In this document: piece after piece, positions 1 through 11,700 of the stretch
Numbering within the stretch: position 1 is the stretch's first letter
How the letters are laid out: each line of letters begins with the position of its first letter
Assembly (NCBI GenBank): GCA_043381765.1
Contig: JBHJMP010000335.1
Span: forward strand, 1-40,037
Source of the DNA: Collodictyon triciliatum
Taxonomy: Eukaryota > CRuMs
DNA: 40,037 nt
Direction: 5' to 3'
Notes under the pieces: model-generated
Database searches by the model: none
The model's input: the letters and a program-made list of their open reading frames with translations, nothing else
What the model was told of the DNA's origin: nothing
Made by a program: the position numbers and the translations under genes

Positions 1-77
1 AAAAAAGAAAAGAAAAGAAAAGAAAAGAAAAGAAAAGAAAAGAAAAGAAAAGAAAAGAAAAGAAAAGAAAAGAAAAG
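1..77. repeat. (AAAAG)n microsatellite
   Basis: Perfect pentanucleotide repeat running into the left edge of the window, so its full length is unknown. The remaining sequence up to 366 is the 3' flank of the IWS1 gene; I see no gene in it. Confidence 0.95.
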
Positions 78-366
78 GAGTTTCGGCCGCAGCAAGAATC
101 AACAAGAGAATATATGTTTCGAGAAGCCTTGAGCCCAGGAAAAAGCCGATCACCGACCAGAGCTGTCGAAGATCACCCCACACAAGAAACAAACCCGCAG
201 CGACCAGAACACTCACCAAGCAGGACACCTCCCACGACTTTGAATCGAATAAAGGAAAAAAAAAAAAAAAGAAAAAGCAGGAGACCCCCACGAAACTCGC
301 TGCAACAGCCCCTTCAACCTCCCTGCACTTTATTCATCTGCTGCCTTGTGGAAAGCGCAAGGAACA

Positions 367-3300
367 CTAGCTGGTGAGACTCTCGTCGTTCACGCCCACG
401 GATTTCGGGGGTCGTATGTTTCTCAGGTCGATGGCGACAGGGACACGGATGCCCATACGGAAACCGGCATCGCCCGGCTTCAAAGGCTGCCTGTGTAGAG
501 TTGACGGGGTGTTTTGTGAGTTTACAACGCGGCGAGTTTGATGGCTCCACGCGGAGCTCTTTGGTCGAAAAGGGTCAAGCCATACTTTCTTTTCTCGTCG
601 ATATCTCGGCATATCTCTGAAAACTTTTGCGGTCTGGACACACCGCGCGACCATTGCAGGGGGATAATATGGTTTGTGATGACGAGTGTGATGATGAGCA
701 TGAAATTTATACTTTTGAATGATGTTGTGACTGTCTTCTTTGGGATAAATTATTTATATGAGGGATGTAGGTGGGAAAATGGCATATAGCGGCAAATGGA
801 TAACTACCCTCGCTGTGCAGAAAGGCGCCTATCGCCCCCCTACATAAAGAAGTGTTCGACAGATAGGACAGATAGGACTGATGCAATTAGAATAGATATA
901 ACAAACTCAGCGCATTTATGAAAATAACACGGGGTTATATGCCACCTTTTCCTTTTTACCGAAAGTTGAAGATGAGGGATTTAGCGTTCTTTTCCACTTA
1001 TCTGTTATAGCCTTGAACAACAATATATATACATTTAAAGAGATTGATGCTTCATATGATACAAATTCACCAAATTTCAATGAAAAGTATCAAACAGTAC
1101 AGCAAAATATATTTACACAGCCACAACAAGGAACAATTGAAAAAAAAAACCTCAATTTTGCGTTTGTTTTCTGCTGTTTCTTGAGGTGCGCATTGGAGTT
1201 TTGTCAAAACTCGGCCAAGTTGGCTCGGCTTCACATGTTCCTCCAGTTCATCAATATCCAGCTGAAACTTTTATGCATGGTATATGATGATAAGTAAAAA
1301 GCAAGGGCACAAAATGAAGATAGTTCAAAACAAGGGAGGTGGCCCTACTCGTCCAATAATATCAATCAGGGAGCTTCGAATTGTGAGATTGGGGAGAGTA
1401 TTGTCTGCATAAGGACGAAGCCATTTCTAGCATTTTTTTTATTGGTAATGTGTTATTCCTACTATTACTAGTATTATTTTTTTAAAAATAAATAAATAAA
1501 TAAAATATGTAGGAGATTCGACTAACTAATTATAAGAAAATGGGGTGTGGTAAAGGTTAAAAAATACCGCCAGGATGGAAAAGATGTCTTTTTGCAAAAG
1601 CTCGTTTCTTGATGACTCTCTATATTACATGTACATAGTCAGAAGCGCATATTTTCAATCGCACATCATTCCAAAATAGAATTTGCATATTACTGAAGTA
1701 AAATTGATGGTTACTGAAGAGTGGCCATGTCGAGCTCATGAAGCATCTTGAGCTTACTAAGTGCAGGTTTTCGATTTTCCAGGTCTTTCTTATCAGTCTC
1801 GTACGCTATCTCCATCTTAAACATCGAATAGTGTAATGAGCGTGTATATGACAAAATAATAAATATGGTCAATCGCATATAGTATGATAATAAGATATCG
1901 CATCAACTAATGATATAAACTAGTAGTTTTATGATGTCCTTTAGAATTTATCTATATAGATATAAAAAACCACCTTCTCAATCAGAAGCTGAAGGGTAGC
2001 CTCTAACTCGCCGCTAGATTTCTTTTTTGAGGTTTCTCTACGCTCTATGTGACGGGTAATTATTGATATCATAAAAGATTTCGAATACCAGATTGAATAG
2101 TGTTCATAATAAAATAATAATATGTGTACCAATATCTTCTTCGTCTCCTATTGTCTCTTCCGCTTCAGAAGCGTCACTGTTTTCAGATGAGAAATATTTT
2201 TAAGGGCGTATAAGTTATGCTTTTGATACGTAGAGTACTATAAATTTTGTTTGTATTATTAATTCTAATTTCAGTGCGGCTTTGTATTTTTCATATTTCA
2301 TCAAAAACCCCGATATTATCATACCTGCCATGCAAATCCCTTTTTTGAAAGTCCTCTGTTTCCCCATGTGTCTTACAATTTTTAAAAGATGAAAGTCTTA
2401 AGTATGAAAGTTCACCCAATGAGTCGTATAACAAAGTCTGACCTTGGAGGAAAAAGAAAAAAGGAGGGTACTATTAAAGTTCATACCTCTTTGTGCCGGT
2501 GCTTCGATTTCTTCTCAGATCTAGATTTCTGAATGAGGTTTATTTGTGTAAATTTAGAACTATCTTACATCTATTGCATATGTGATACAATCACATATTA
2601 CTGCAGGCTCTTTACTCACCGCAGAAGATTTTTCGTCCTTCGACCTGTTAAAAACGCATGTATAGATGAATAGTCAATCAATCAAGTGAATTAATCATCC
2701 AATAATTTTTCATATTGGAACTGCCATATCCAATGCCATGCTGTTCTGTTACGACATCCCATAGAACCCGTTCTGCGATAGAAATATGTCTCTTGCACAG
2801 GTACACCAATTCGTATTGAAAAAAAAACCTGGACTTCTTTTTCTTTGATGGAGGCTTTGAGGAATGTTCTTCAAGGGATGAAACATCACCTTCTGGCTTG
2901 GAACCATATCCATCCTCCCTCTCCTCTTCTGAACTCCTCTAAATTAATATAGAATAATGTTACCTCTGGTAAGGAATTACAGTGGCATGATTTTTTATAT
3001 CGATGTGGTTTCCCTCCATTTATATTATCCATTTTGGTTGCAGGGTATGATAATGTCATTAGTTTATCACAATGGTTGGATTAGCCTGGTTTACAAAGTT
3101 TTCAAAATAATACGGAATAAGAGCGGGTTATAACAGCTATGTGCATGTTTCCTGGACCGAATATATTAACAGGGCACCCAGAAAATATACAAATGAAGAA
3201 GCAAACATCAATCCAACATAGATATTGAAATTGTAAGTGAGGTTCACCTTCTTCAGCTTGCGTTCTTAGCAGGAGAGAGGACATATTAAGTTCCATGTTT

Positions 3301-3430
3301 AATAAAGGAACCACATTCGACAATATTCTCGGTCTTTGTGGTTGAAAAGTATAAAGAAACAGATTGAAGCAAAACGGAAAAGAAAAGAAAAGAAAAGAAA
3401 AGAACCTTTTTGCGAAACACGATCAGACAT
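367..3430 (-). CDS. IWS1: IWS1/SPN1 transcription elongation factor
   Basis: IWS1 (Spn1) binds elongating RNA polymerase II and Spt6 in the nucleus. Fifteen exons join in phase: 3430-3406, 3264-3248, 2938-2829, 2644-2620, 2528-2487, 2353-2325, 2176-2130, 2044-1974, 1815-1715, 1607-1568, 1426-1349, 1261-1151, 1011-946, 839-808, 616-367, giving 347 residues. The N-terminal half is charged Ser/Lys/Glu low complexity, as in the family. The TFIIS-N-like core is clear: NRKPALSKLKMLHEL, then KWLRPYADNTLPNLTIRSSL, then SQLGRVLTKL and the helix ending TDKWKRTL. The basic tail with PLKPGDAGFRMGIRVP matches the family C-terminus. The core and tail are firm. The first exons rest on splice motifs only; the ATG at 3430-3428 is the one that keeps phase with exon 2. 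Confidence 0.88.
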
Positions 3431-4119
3431 TCCCTTTTGCGCAAGGCCTATGATTAAAAAAAAAGAAGAAAAGGTAAGGATCGAAACAAGGGAGATAAGC
3501 TAATGATGCTCTCAAAGTTTTCCTTCACTGTTCGTGAATCGTCTACGCAACGTCAAAGTTTGGCGGCTGGGCAACTTGTCGCCGATGTGAGGCAGGAAAG
3601 ACGACTCGCACGCTTTAGATTTTATTTTCCAGATATAACTGCACTGATTGAAAATTCTGGAAGGCCTTATCCCAATTTCGGCTAACAAAAGAACCCTGTG
3701 CTTATTGTGTCCTCTCGGATTTGAACCATCTTGTTTTCCGTCTACTTTTCGCTGAATCACGGAACTTTTCCTACTCTTCCACCAAACCCGAATAAACTCG
3801 GAAGTTGGTGGCATTTTTGGACTTGTCTGATCTGCAGCGCCTTTCGCAAATCATCAAAGACAGATCCACACAGCAAGTATATAAAGGCTCGTCCTTTCTT
3901 TTGCTCCAAGCGATTTCGTGTTTTGGTTAAGTCCATCACAAAGACACAGCTACTTTGATATTAATGATTGTAGGTGAACAAAACGCACCCAAAAAACCAA
4001 TCACCCATTTGCCAAACGGGATGCTTTTGTTATGAGAAAGAGAGAGAAATAATAATTCCGAGCTTGTTCATAAGAATCCGGAAAGGATCGATGGGCCAAC
4101 ATATGTTTTTTTTCTTTAG
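3431..4119. other. Head-to-head intergenic region
   Basis: This 689-base spacer separates the divergent IWS1 and KH/WWE/NYN genes and should hold both promoters. A TATA-like element lies at 3878-3887 on the plus strand. Short open frames in both directions between 3503 and 3958 lack recognisable domains, and I do not call them genes. The plus gene's ATG directly follows a pyrimidine-rich tract ending in AG, so a 5' UTR intron may end here. Confidence 0.5.
3878..3887 (+). promoter_or_regulatory. TATA-box-like element
   Basis: TATATAAAGG about 235 bases upstream of the ATG of the KH/WWE/NYN gene, in a relatively GC-balanced stretch. The same ten-base word occurs at 30041-30050. The transcription start is unknown, so this is only a candidate. 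Confidence 0.3.
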
Positions 4120-6982
4120 ATGAACCCTGCTGCGTCCAAGAACTTTATCATTACAACCTTCTGCACCTCGGAAGGGAAAGCCTTACTGGAGTTAAAGATC
4201 CTCGACATCAAGAAGAGATTCAAAGTAGACGTAAGTGCTCTTAATGCTCTCTTCCTTTCCCCTCTTAAACACGCACGCTCGCTTTCTCTACATATTTTTA
4301 TATATAATTACTATAGTTAATTATGTGGATTTTTTTCTTGTTGTTTAGCTCGGAAGATGCTCAAATGTATTACGTCGATTTATTCTCAGGTGCTGTTGCA
4401 GTCAGGAGGAAATAATGTCACCCTTTCCACAAGACATACAAACAACTTCTTCGGCAGCAATTTTATGGACTACTTCAGAAACGTTGTTAACCCACAGCAT
4501 GTATGGTTATTCGATTAATGTTGATTGTTTTCTCCCAGAACAAGATGAAAAGCATGAGCTATATTCGCATCCATGCGCTATTTATCCAAAATCCATTAAC
4601 CATATATATGTCTTCTCATTCTCAAGAAATCATGCTGCTATATTGTAGGTTCTGCAGCTTAATCGAGTTGAAATCTCTCATAATAATGTATACCAGAGAT
4701 TATACGATATGGAGAATTTTTATGGTAAGAAGTGCATTACTTGACTTCACTCTTCAATAACACATCTAAGTTTTGATACCTCTATGGCTTTATTTACTTT
4801 GAGGGCATCACAACCGGAATAAAATAACATCAGCCCCCTTATTCCAGTATATCTTTTGCTATTTCCTTTGATACTTACCGCATCGGCCTCAGGTGTTGTT
4901 TTCTTGTACGACGCGACTAACAAAGTGTTGAGGATCCATGGAAACACCGAGCCGTTACGGAAATTCAGGTAAAAAAAATTATGTATAACTTTCCGTGTCT
5001 TTTTTTTTTTTTAATGAGCCATTCAGATGGAAAGATGCCTTAAAAAATTCTGAACCTTTTATTCTTATTTTGTTTTGGCACTTGTTATAGAGCAAATATC
5101 ACCGAAGCTTTGCCGCTGTGCTGGAGATATTATTCTTTGTCCTCTGAAAAATGGGTCGAGCTGAGTTCTCCGTACCAAAATCTATTCAGCTCAAGGTTTT
5201 GTACCACGCAATACTTTAAGCTGGAGCTTGAAAATGGCTCCGAGATTCAGGTAATATATTCTTCTTTGCTTTCATTTTTTTTTTCATTCTCATTGATACA
5301 CAACCCACACTTTATCTTGTCTGGACTCAAACTCATTTATAATTTTGATACACAAAATATTTTGGTCATCATTTCTGCCACTAGGTGAACTTCAATGACA
5401 TGGAAATAACTGACGAAGAAGTGGCGGCCCGAATGTTACAGCTATTAATCGGTCCCTGTGCCCCTACTCACGGGGCAACTGCTGATCCGGCTATTGATAG
5501 CCTTGCGACAACCTTTGTAATATATTAATTTGCTGTTCATAGNNNNNNNNNNNNNNNNNNNNNNNNNNNNNNNNNNNNNNNNNNNNNNNNNNNNNNNNNN
5601 NNNNNNNNNNNNNNNNNNNNNNNNNNNNNNNNNNNNNNNNNNNNNNNNNNNNNNNNNNNNNNNNNNNNNNNNNNNNNNNNNNNNNNNNNNNNNNNNNNNN
5701 NNNNNNNNNNNNNNNNNNNNNNNNNNNNNNNNNNNNNNNNNNNNNNNNNNNNNNNNNNNNNNNNNNNNNNNNNNNNNNNNNNNNNNNNNNNNNNNNNNNN
5801 NNNNNNNNNNNNNNNNNNNNNNNNNNNNNNNNNNNNNNNNNNNNNNNNNNNNNNNNNNNNNNNNNNNNNNNNNNNNNNNNNNNNNNNNNNNNNNNNNNNN
5901 NNNNNNNNNNNNNNNNNNNNNNNNNNNNNNNNNNNNNNNNNNNNNNNNNNNNNNNNNNNNNNNNNNNNNNNNNNNNNNNNNNGTAGATAAGCGCGCAGGC
6001 CGGTCTACGTCTCCATATAGCCTTAATCGACCAAGTAAGAATTGCATTTTCGTCCATCACACCACAGGAGCTTACTTCTTCAGGGATTATATTTAAATGA
6101 GTAAAAGACACACATATTACCAGCTCATACACTTAGTCCGTTTCATACTTGACTTCTCTGCGATTTCAGGGTTAGAGGGTCAACGTGTGGAGAGCAGAGC
6201 GTTAAGTGTCCCACTTCAGGATCCAGTTCGGGAAGGTGCCAGAGTGTGGAATATGTTTGAGCAATTTCCTTCATTGAAGGGTGCGTGTGTACGGTCTGTC
6301 ATTATCGAAGGAACCAACGTAGCTTTGGGTTATGGAAGAGAACATGCATATAATACAGAAAAATTGGCGGCGGTGTGCAAATATTTCTCTGACTGTGGTG
6401 TGGAAGTAGTCGTAAGTTTATGTCGTTGTGCCTTTCCCACCACACTAGTTTTAACATATTGTCATTCGTTAATACTCTTTTATATGAGCCTGTGTGCAAT
6501 CCCTTATTGTTTTTTTAGGTCACTGTGCCCAACTACCGGACTAACACAACCTCCCAGACCATACCCATCACTGATGCCAGTATTATCCACAAGCTGATAG
6601 CCGAGAACAAGGTACTCATCATCCCGGGAAATATGGATGAGCACCTGGCCGCCCTAGAGTACGCGTACATGACAGAATCAGGTGGGATTGCTTATTGAAT
6701 AAGAGTATGAATATGCCATGTTTATATATAATTGATGATAGTCACATCCTGGAAGCACACATTTTGCCTCAATACACACATATATATGCATGTGCTTTTC
6801 TTAATATCTCATCCTTTGTTGTAGTGGTGATTTCCTGCAATACAAAGAATATCTCAGTCCCTCCGCACTTGGCTCAGTACGCGTGCGGGAAAATATTCCC
6901 TTATGTCATTATCGGTGACTCCGTCACCGTCACAAGGCAGATGCTGAAGAAGTTTGACTTTGACAAGGTGATGCGCCGCTAA
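4120..6982 (+). CDS. KH-like/WWE/NYN (Regnase-type) protein
   Basis: Exons in phase before the gap: 4120-4230, 4390-4500, 4649-4724, 4893-4968, 5091-5250, 5385-5516. After it: 6170-6411, 6519-6681, 6825-6982. The 440-base gap at 5543-5982 probably hides part of an intron or one more exon. The region with VLRIHGNTEPLRKF looks KH-like. WRYYSLSSEKW through the ending VNFNDME fits a WWE domain, which binds ADP-ribose or ubiquitin-ligase partners in known proteins. The C-terminal ~170 residues match the Zc3h12a/N4BP1 NYN ribonuclease fold: VRSVIIEGTNVALGYG, then TVPNYR, PITDASIIHKLI, an AYMTES segment and a final GDSVTV strand. The first catalytic Asp of Regnase (VIDGSN) reads Glu here, and the SND position reads Cys-Asn, so activity is uncertain. 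The likely role is RNA turnover or an ADP-ribose-linked response. Confidence 0.8.
5543..5982. other. Assembly gap (440 N)
   Basis: Run of N between the WWE exons and the NYN exons of the same gene. The upstream exon ends at 5516 in phase 0, and the next visible exon at 6170 needs one carried base. At least one small exon is therefore probably lost in the gap or unrecognised beside it. Confidence 0.95.
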
Positions 6983-8003
6983 TCGCCCGACTCCCATATC
7001 CTACACACTCATGAACAGCGTCACCTTCTCGCCTGCTTGGAGGGCTCAGTGGTAGCTCTTCCCCTTTCCTTCGGAATAAATGGGATATATTCTATGGAAA
7101 ATTTTTGTCGATGATTTTTTTATCGCCTTTTCTTCTTTTTTTTTCTTCCTTTTTCTTTTTCTTTTTCTTATTTTTTGCCACATAAAGTCCTAGTTCTTTT
7201 TCTCGGTAAACATGCCAAATATGCAATCTATTTGTGGAATATATGCGAAACATGCTGAATGTATCATTCATTCACATGATTCCCACTTGGCTTCGTTAAC
7301 TTGCAAGTTGAGTCGTTATCCACCAAACCTAAATTTAATGTTTGGCCAGAATCGGATGCGGGCTTTGCCAAGGCCGCTGCATAAATGGCAGCTGTTGCTG
7401 TGACTGAACACTTTATTGACTGCAGCAGTGAGCGAGGTATGTATATAGTAAATGTATAGATTTGCACAAACTGAAAAACAACACAGACCATTAATGGAGA
7501 AAGAGAAACACCTAATGTTGCGACCGATGATATACGTTCGACTTGAAGGTGGCCAGCCAAGGCACCAAACCCCCACGAACACGAACACAAAACAAAACAA
7601 AACGAACACAAAACAAAACAAAACGAACACAAAACAAAACAAAACGAACACAAAACGAACACAAAACAAAACAAAACAAAACAAAACAAAATAAAATAAA
7701 ACAAAACAAAACAAAACAAAACAAAGAGAAGAAAAAGGAGTATGTTTCATCCAGTGAGAACATTAAGCTATTCACACGCTTGCCTCTGCGGATAGAAAAA
7801 AAACAAGTTTTGTTTCATCATCAAAATTGAAAAAAAGTCGAAAAAAAAAAGGCAAACCAGGTTGCTTTCCAACAAAACCTCAGCGGCTACTAACAAACTC
7901 CCCACACCTACTCCCACGCCACTATTTTATTTCATCGTATTAATCATATTGAGACAATGCCTTGCTTGCGCCTTTAACCAAAACACTCATTTCAGGACAG
8001 AGA
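6983..8003. other. Intergenic region with A/C-rich minisatellite
   Basis: Follows the stop codon of the NYN gene and precedes the glycosyltransferase-like gene. It holds T-rich tracts at 7120-7200 and the A/C-rich repeat at 7581-7725. An AG at 7994-7995 follows a fairly pyrimidine-poor tract just before the downstream ATG, so a 5' UTR intron is possible but unproven. I see no gene. Confidence 0.55.
7581..7725. repeat. ACAAA-based compound minisatellite
   Basis: Several copies of a roughly 21-base unit, GAACAC plus AAAACAAAACAAAAC, that degenerates into plain (ACAAA)n and (ATAAA)n. It keeps all frames of both strands open, creating spurious Cys/Phe/Val-rich or Thr/Lys/Asn-rich reading frames. 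Confidence 0.95.
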
Positions 8004-9374
8004 ATGACACAGTCGCACCCTTTTCAAAACCTCCGCGCAGTCATTCCATTCAACCCCGTCTTTTTTTTCCTCTTTATCTCCGGCTTCCTGTTGCTTTTGG
8101 TCAGCCTCTCGAGTTGGAGGATGGACAGACACACACTCACAGACGAATTCGCAGAGGATTCGATACGAAGAACCTCGAACGTGGGGTCGATGATTTCCTT
8201 CTTTACCGGTCCTGAACAAGGCGGACCTCGCGTCAATCAAGTACCAAATAGAAGGGACTCAAATGCAAGAGGATTCTCTCAGGTAGACATAGCTGAGTTG
8301 GGAAATCCATCGGCACCGGCATTCAGTGTTACTTGCAGTGATGACGGAATCAACTCTACATTACTGGAGGTCGTTGGCTCCATTCGCTTTTATCATCCGG
8401 AATCACACATTTTAGTTTTGACGACGCAGAGAAATATTGATGAGCGACTTCTTTTAAAGCTACGCTCTCTCGGTCGTGTATCTCATCTGGAATCTCAAGC
8501 GTTGACAGGATTATTTCAGACATTACCAACTGAGCTTCATCCTTTAATTGCAGCATTCTTTACTGCAGAGAAGTATACAAATGTCATGTATGTGTAATCA
8601 CTCATACTTTTCTGCTAATCTGCATTTATCTCAATTTCCTGCATATCAGCGCGCTTCCATTAACTTCATTTTGTTTAATTTTCGTACGAAATTATTACTC
8701 TTACTTATTTACCATCATTACCCTCCATGTTTGATAAGTGCACTTCCGGAGGGTCATTATATCACATCTTCAGTGGCTGACGTGAATCGTGAAATAACAT
8801 TAAAGGGCGTTGTGTCCAAAATTTCGGAATGTATAAGTTTCACCACGTTTATCTATTTGAACTATCACTCTTATTCTTATTATACAATTGACATTCTGAA
8901 TTCTAAACAAGCTTCATCGATTGGTAAATGCGTTTATTCAAAGTATTGTAAATAAATGACATTTTTAGTAACGCCGGGCATGTTCTTGTTCGGTTTTTCG
9001 AGAGAAAGTGATCTTTATACATCCCTCAAGAATGAATTGTCTGTGTGTCAGCTTTCCTGTGGCGTAGATGATGAAAAAGAGCTACAAGATGTAATTCCAT
9101 CTCTTTTCCTTTTATTCCTTTTATTCCTTTTATTCCTTTTATTCCTTTTATTCCTTTTATTCCTTTTATTCCTTTTATTCCCCTCCCCTTCACACCCCGA
9201 CTTGGTTTTATTGCTCATTTATTTTCTTTTAACATATATTTATGTAATCAAATTTTATTCCCTTTATAACAGATTTGGACTACATTAACGACGAAGGGAG
9301 CCCCTAAGTTGATTTTGCCTCTCGCAAAAGCAAAGTTAGAAAGGCGTAAGGCCATCTGTTGCTTTATATTGTAA
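8004..9374 (+). CDS. Type II membrane glycosyltransferase-like protein A
   Basis: Four exons join in phase: 8004-8587, 8739-8830, 8969-9090, 9273-9374, about 299 residues. A short cytosolic tail and one membrane helix (FFFLFISGFLLLLVSL, about residues 19-34) give the Golgi type II layout. The luminal part resembles GT-A-like transferases: VTCSDDG, then EVVGSIRFYHPESHILVL, a common opening of eukaryotic proteins with this fold. Later pieces GHYITSSVADVNREITLKGV and TPGMFLFGFSR fit the same family. I see no clear acceptor-site or DXD motif, so the enzyme may be short or degenerate. The gene lies 94 bases upstream of a second transferase-like gene on the same strand. Intron 3 contains a nine-base tandem repeat. 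The last four residues are CFIL, which looks like a CaaX box but would be luminal. Confidence 0.6.
9107..9180. repeat. (CCTTTTATT)n minisatellite in an intron
   Basis: About eight near-perfect copies of a nine-base unit inside intron 3 (9091-9272) of glycosyltransferase-like gene A. Confidence 0.95.
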
Positions 9375-9467
9375 TACTACTATGAGTCGAGATGAGAAGC
9401 TGTTTGTATAGATAATAAAAAAAAATCCAGAATATATTTTGAATAAAAATCGAATTTAGAATTCTAC

Positions 9468-11491
9468 ATGAAGAAACTCGATTTTGCTGGGCAAGACACT
9501 CACTATGCTGAAGCAGCAACAAGTACCAAGAGGCACACAACCACACCAAAGCAGACTAACACAAAGACCCAGAGTCGAAGTCCAAAGGCTGTGGTGAAAG
9601 AGACAAAGCAACCTGACCCTCATAGTCAAAAGGACATAGAATCTTTATATGAGCACACTAGTTTTTCACACGAGAAACTGTCTGGTTATGTAGAGCTCAT
9701 TCAGAAAGTACCTTTAAATAATAATATCTTACAACCTCTATCTTTTTCTTAAGCGAAAACGAAATTTTATTTTATTTTATTTTATTTTATTTTTTGAAAA
9801 TAAAATAACTCAGAAATAATATGGTACTATATAGAACCAAACATTTACTATTGCAATGCTCGTACCTTCAACTTCGAAAGGAGCCGAATCTGTAAAAGAC
9901 CTCCCAATATTTGACACGCTATTACAGTCTATGGTTGATACAATTACAGATGAAGAGAGGAAAATGATAAATTTTGTAATATATTTGGGCTTCGACGAGG
10001 GTAACACAGATATAATTCACCTCGACGAACTCTTAGATTCCAAACTTTACTTATCCATTATCTATAATAGGTGATTTGTTGTACGATAATGAGGTGATGA
10101 TGGAGAACTTTAAAAACTCTGTTATAGGAAGTATAGGGAACGCATCAATATCATTAAAGGTATGTGATTATGATGTAATAACAGTTTTTCTTTTAAAAAA
10201 ATTCCCATATTGACGAAGTTAATTACGAATAAATGATTTTGGAATATTAGACCCAAAAAATGAGTGGACTAGAAGGTGCGCCGTGTTGGATATGGAATGC
10301 TTTGCTCAAAATAGCATATGAGGATGGAGCGGACTATTTTTATCAAATAAACGACGATGTTTTGCTTAATGACAAAGGTAGCCCCAATTTTATTTATTTA
10401 AGTTCCTTTTTGAAATTTGGTTTCAAGAATATCGTATTCATCGATTTTTAGTACTTAGATGGTTATTATTTATAGAATTGGGAGAAATTGTCACCATAGT
10501 TCTGTACCATAGGTTGGGCTCTAGACTTCATCCTAGCGCTACGATCTAATCCAATACTACCAAACTTGGGTAGATAAATGACATTATGAACTAAATAAAA
10601 AAAACACACAACTGTTTTGTACTTTGAGGCTAAGATACTTTTCTACTTTTTTAATAAAAAAATCCAGGAGTTGTTGGCCCAGTGGACTCTGGAAATCTGA
10701 AGACCATGACACAGAGTTTCATCCACCGAACTCATTTTGAAGTTTGTAAAACATTCGACGATTTCTGATTGGTGTATATCCGGTGTTAGGGAACCTTTTT
10801 CTCTCTTTAAGATGTGCTATAAAAATGGATGCTGTGGTTCAATTTTTTTCCTTTGTTTTAGATATTCAACTCCTACTATCCACAAAAATTTCGTAACTGG
10901 TATTCAGATGACTGGATGACACACGTTTATGGGAAAACGTCAACTTTTTGCTCTGAGGGTTAATTTTTTTTGAAATATATTAAGTGTTTAATTATCATAA
11001 GCTGACGAAGAGGTGCGCAAGCATCATAAATGGAGCTATGTCATAGTGCTAGTTTCATATAGTTCTGAAAAGTCTGACTATATGTATTTTCCAGAACACT
11101 CAATTCGCAATTTGAATGTTATGGGTCAAAGATACAAAGAAAGTCACAGCCATCGCTCTTTAGTAATTCCCGAGTTAGAAAACGTATGTGAAGCCTTTTA
11201 AAAATTTTAGCAATTTTTTTTTTATAGTAACAATACATATATAGTTCACACAGACGACTCGTGTATGATAATTGATGAATTAACTCTTCAAATACGAGTC
11301 AATATTATATATATTCCTATTTATCATTTTGTATTTTTGAAACGAAAAACCTATGGAAGGGATGCGAGGCAATAAAGGGATATATCACAAGCCGGGGCTT
11401 GGAATCATCGGCATTTGACTGTCACCATGAGAAGATGTATTGGGAGAAATCATCCAAAGAAAAGAAAAAGAGAAGAAGGCGGAGAAGATAA
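9468..11491 (+). CDS. GT-A glycosyltransferase-like protein B
   Basis: Eight exons join in phase: 9468-9707, 9835-10000, 10071-10159, 10251-10377, 10668-10741, 10862-10958, 11002-11183, 11360-11491, about 368 residues. After an ~80-residue polar N-terminus comes a GT-A core: TFTIAMLVPSTSKG, INFVIYLGFDEGDLLYD, GAPCWIWN, then the acidic metal-site motif YQINDDVLL, then VGPVDSG and SFIHRTHFEIFNSYYPQKF followed by WYSDDWMTHVYG. This order is typical of a glycosyltransferase family seen in algae and other protists; donor and acceptor are unknown. Unlike its neighbour it shows no membrane helix or signal peptide. The C-terminus is strongly basic (KEKKKRRRRRR). The start at 9468 is the first in-frame ATG; an upstream exon adding a membrane anchor cannot be excluded. 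Confidence 0.75.
9764..9795. repeat. (TTTTA)n microsatellite
   Basis: Pentanucleotide repeat within the first intron (9708-9834) of glycosyltransferase-like gene B. Confidence 0.9.
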
Positions 11492-11700
11492 CTATTTTGA
11501 GATGGTTGATGTCCTATTATATGCTGCAAATAAATTTGAAGATAATGTTTGTCTGTCAAACAAAAAAGAAGGGAAATATACTTATGTATGTATCTCTATC
11601 TGTATTTCCTTTATTTGATTCAAAGTGCAGCGAGGTTATGCCATACAAAGGGGCGGGATAGGTGCGCATGGGAGAGAGCAAACGCGAATGGGAGAAGACA

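Noticed and set aside
5445-6132. Open frames spanning the first N gap
   Set aside because: They exist only because N codons are not read as stops.
7264-7775. Open frames rich in Phe/Cys/Val on minus and Thr/Lys/Asn on plus
   Set aside because: They are created by the ACAAA minisatellite, which contains no stop codons in any frame.
9363-9374. C-terminal CFIL as a prenylation (CaaX) box on glycosyltransferase-like protein A
   Set aside because: The N-terminal membrane anchor predicts a luminal C-terminus, which cytosolic prenyltransferases could not reach. Chance is more likely.
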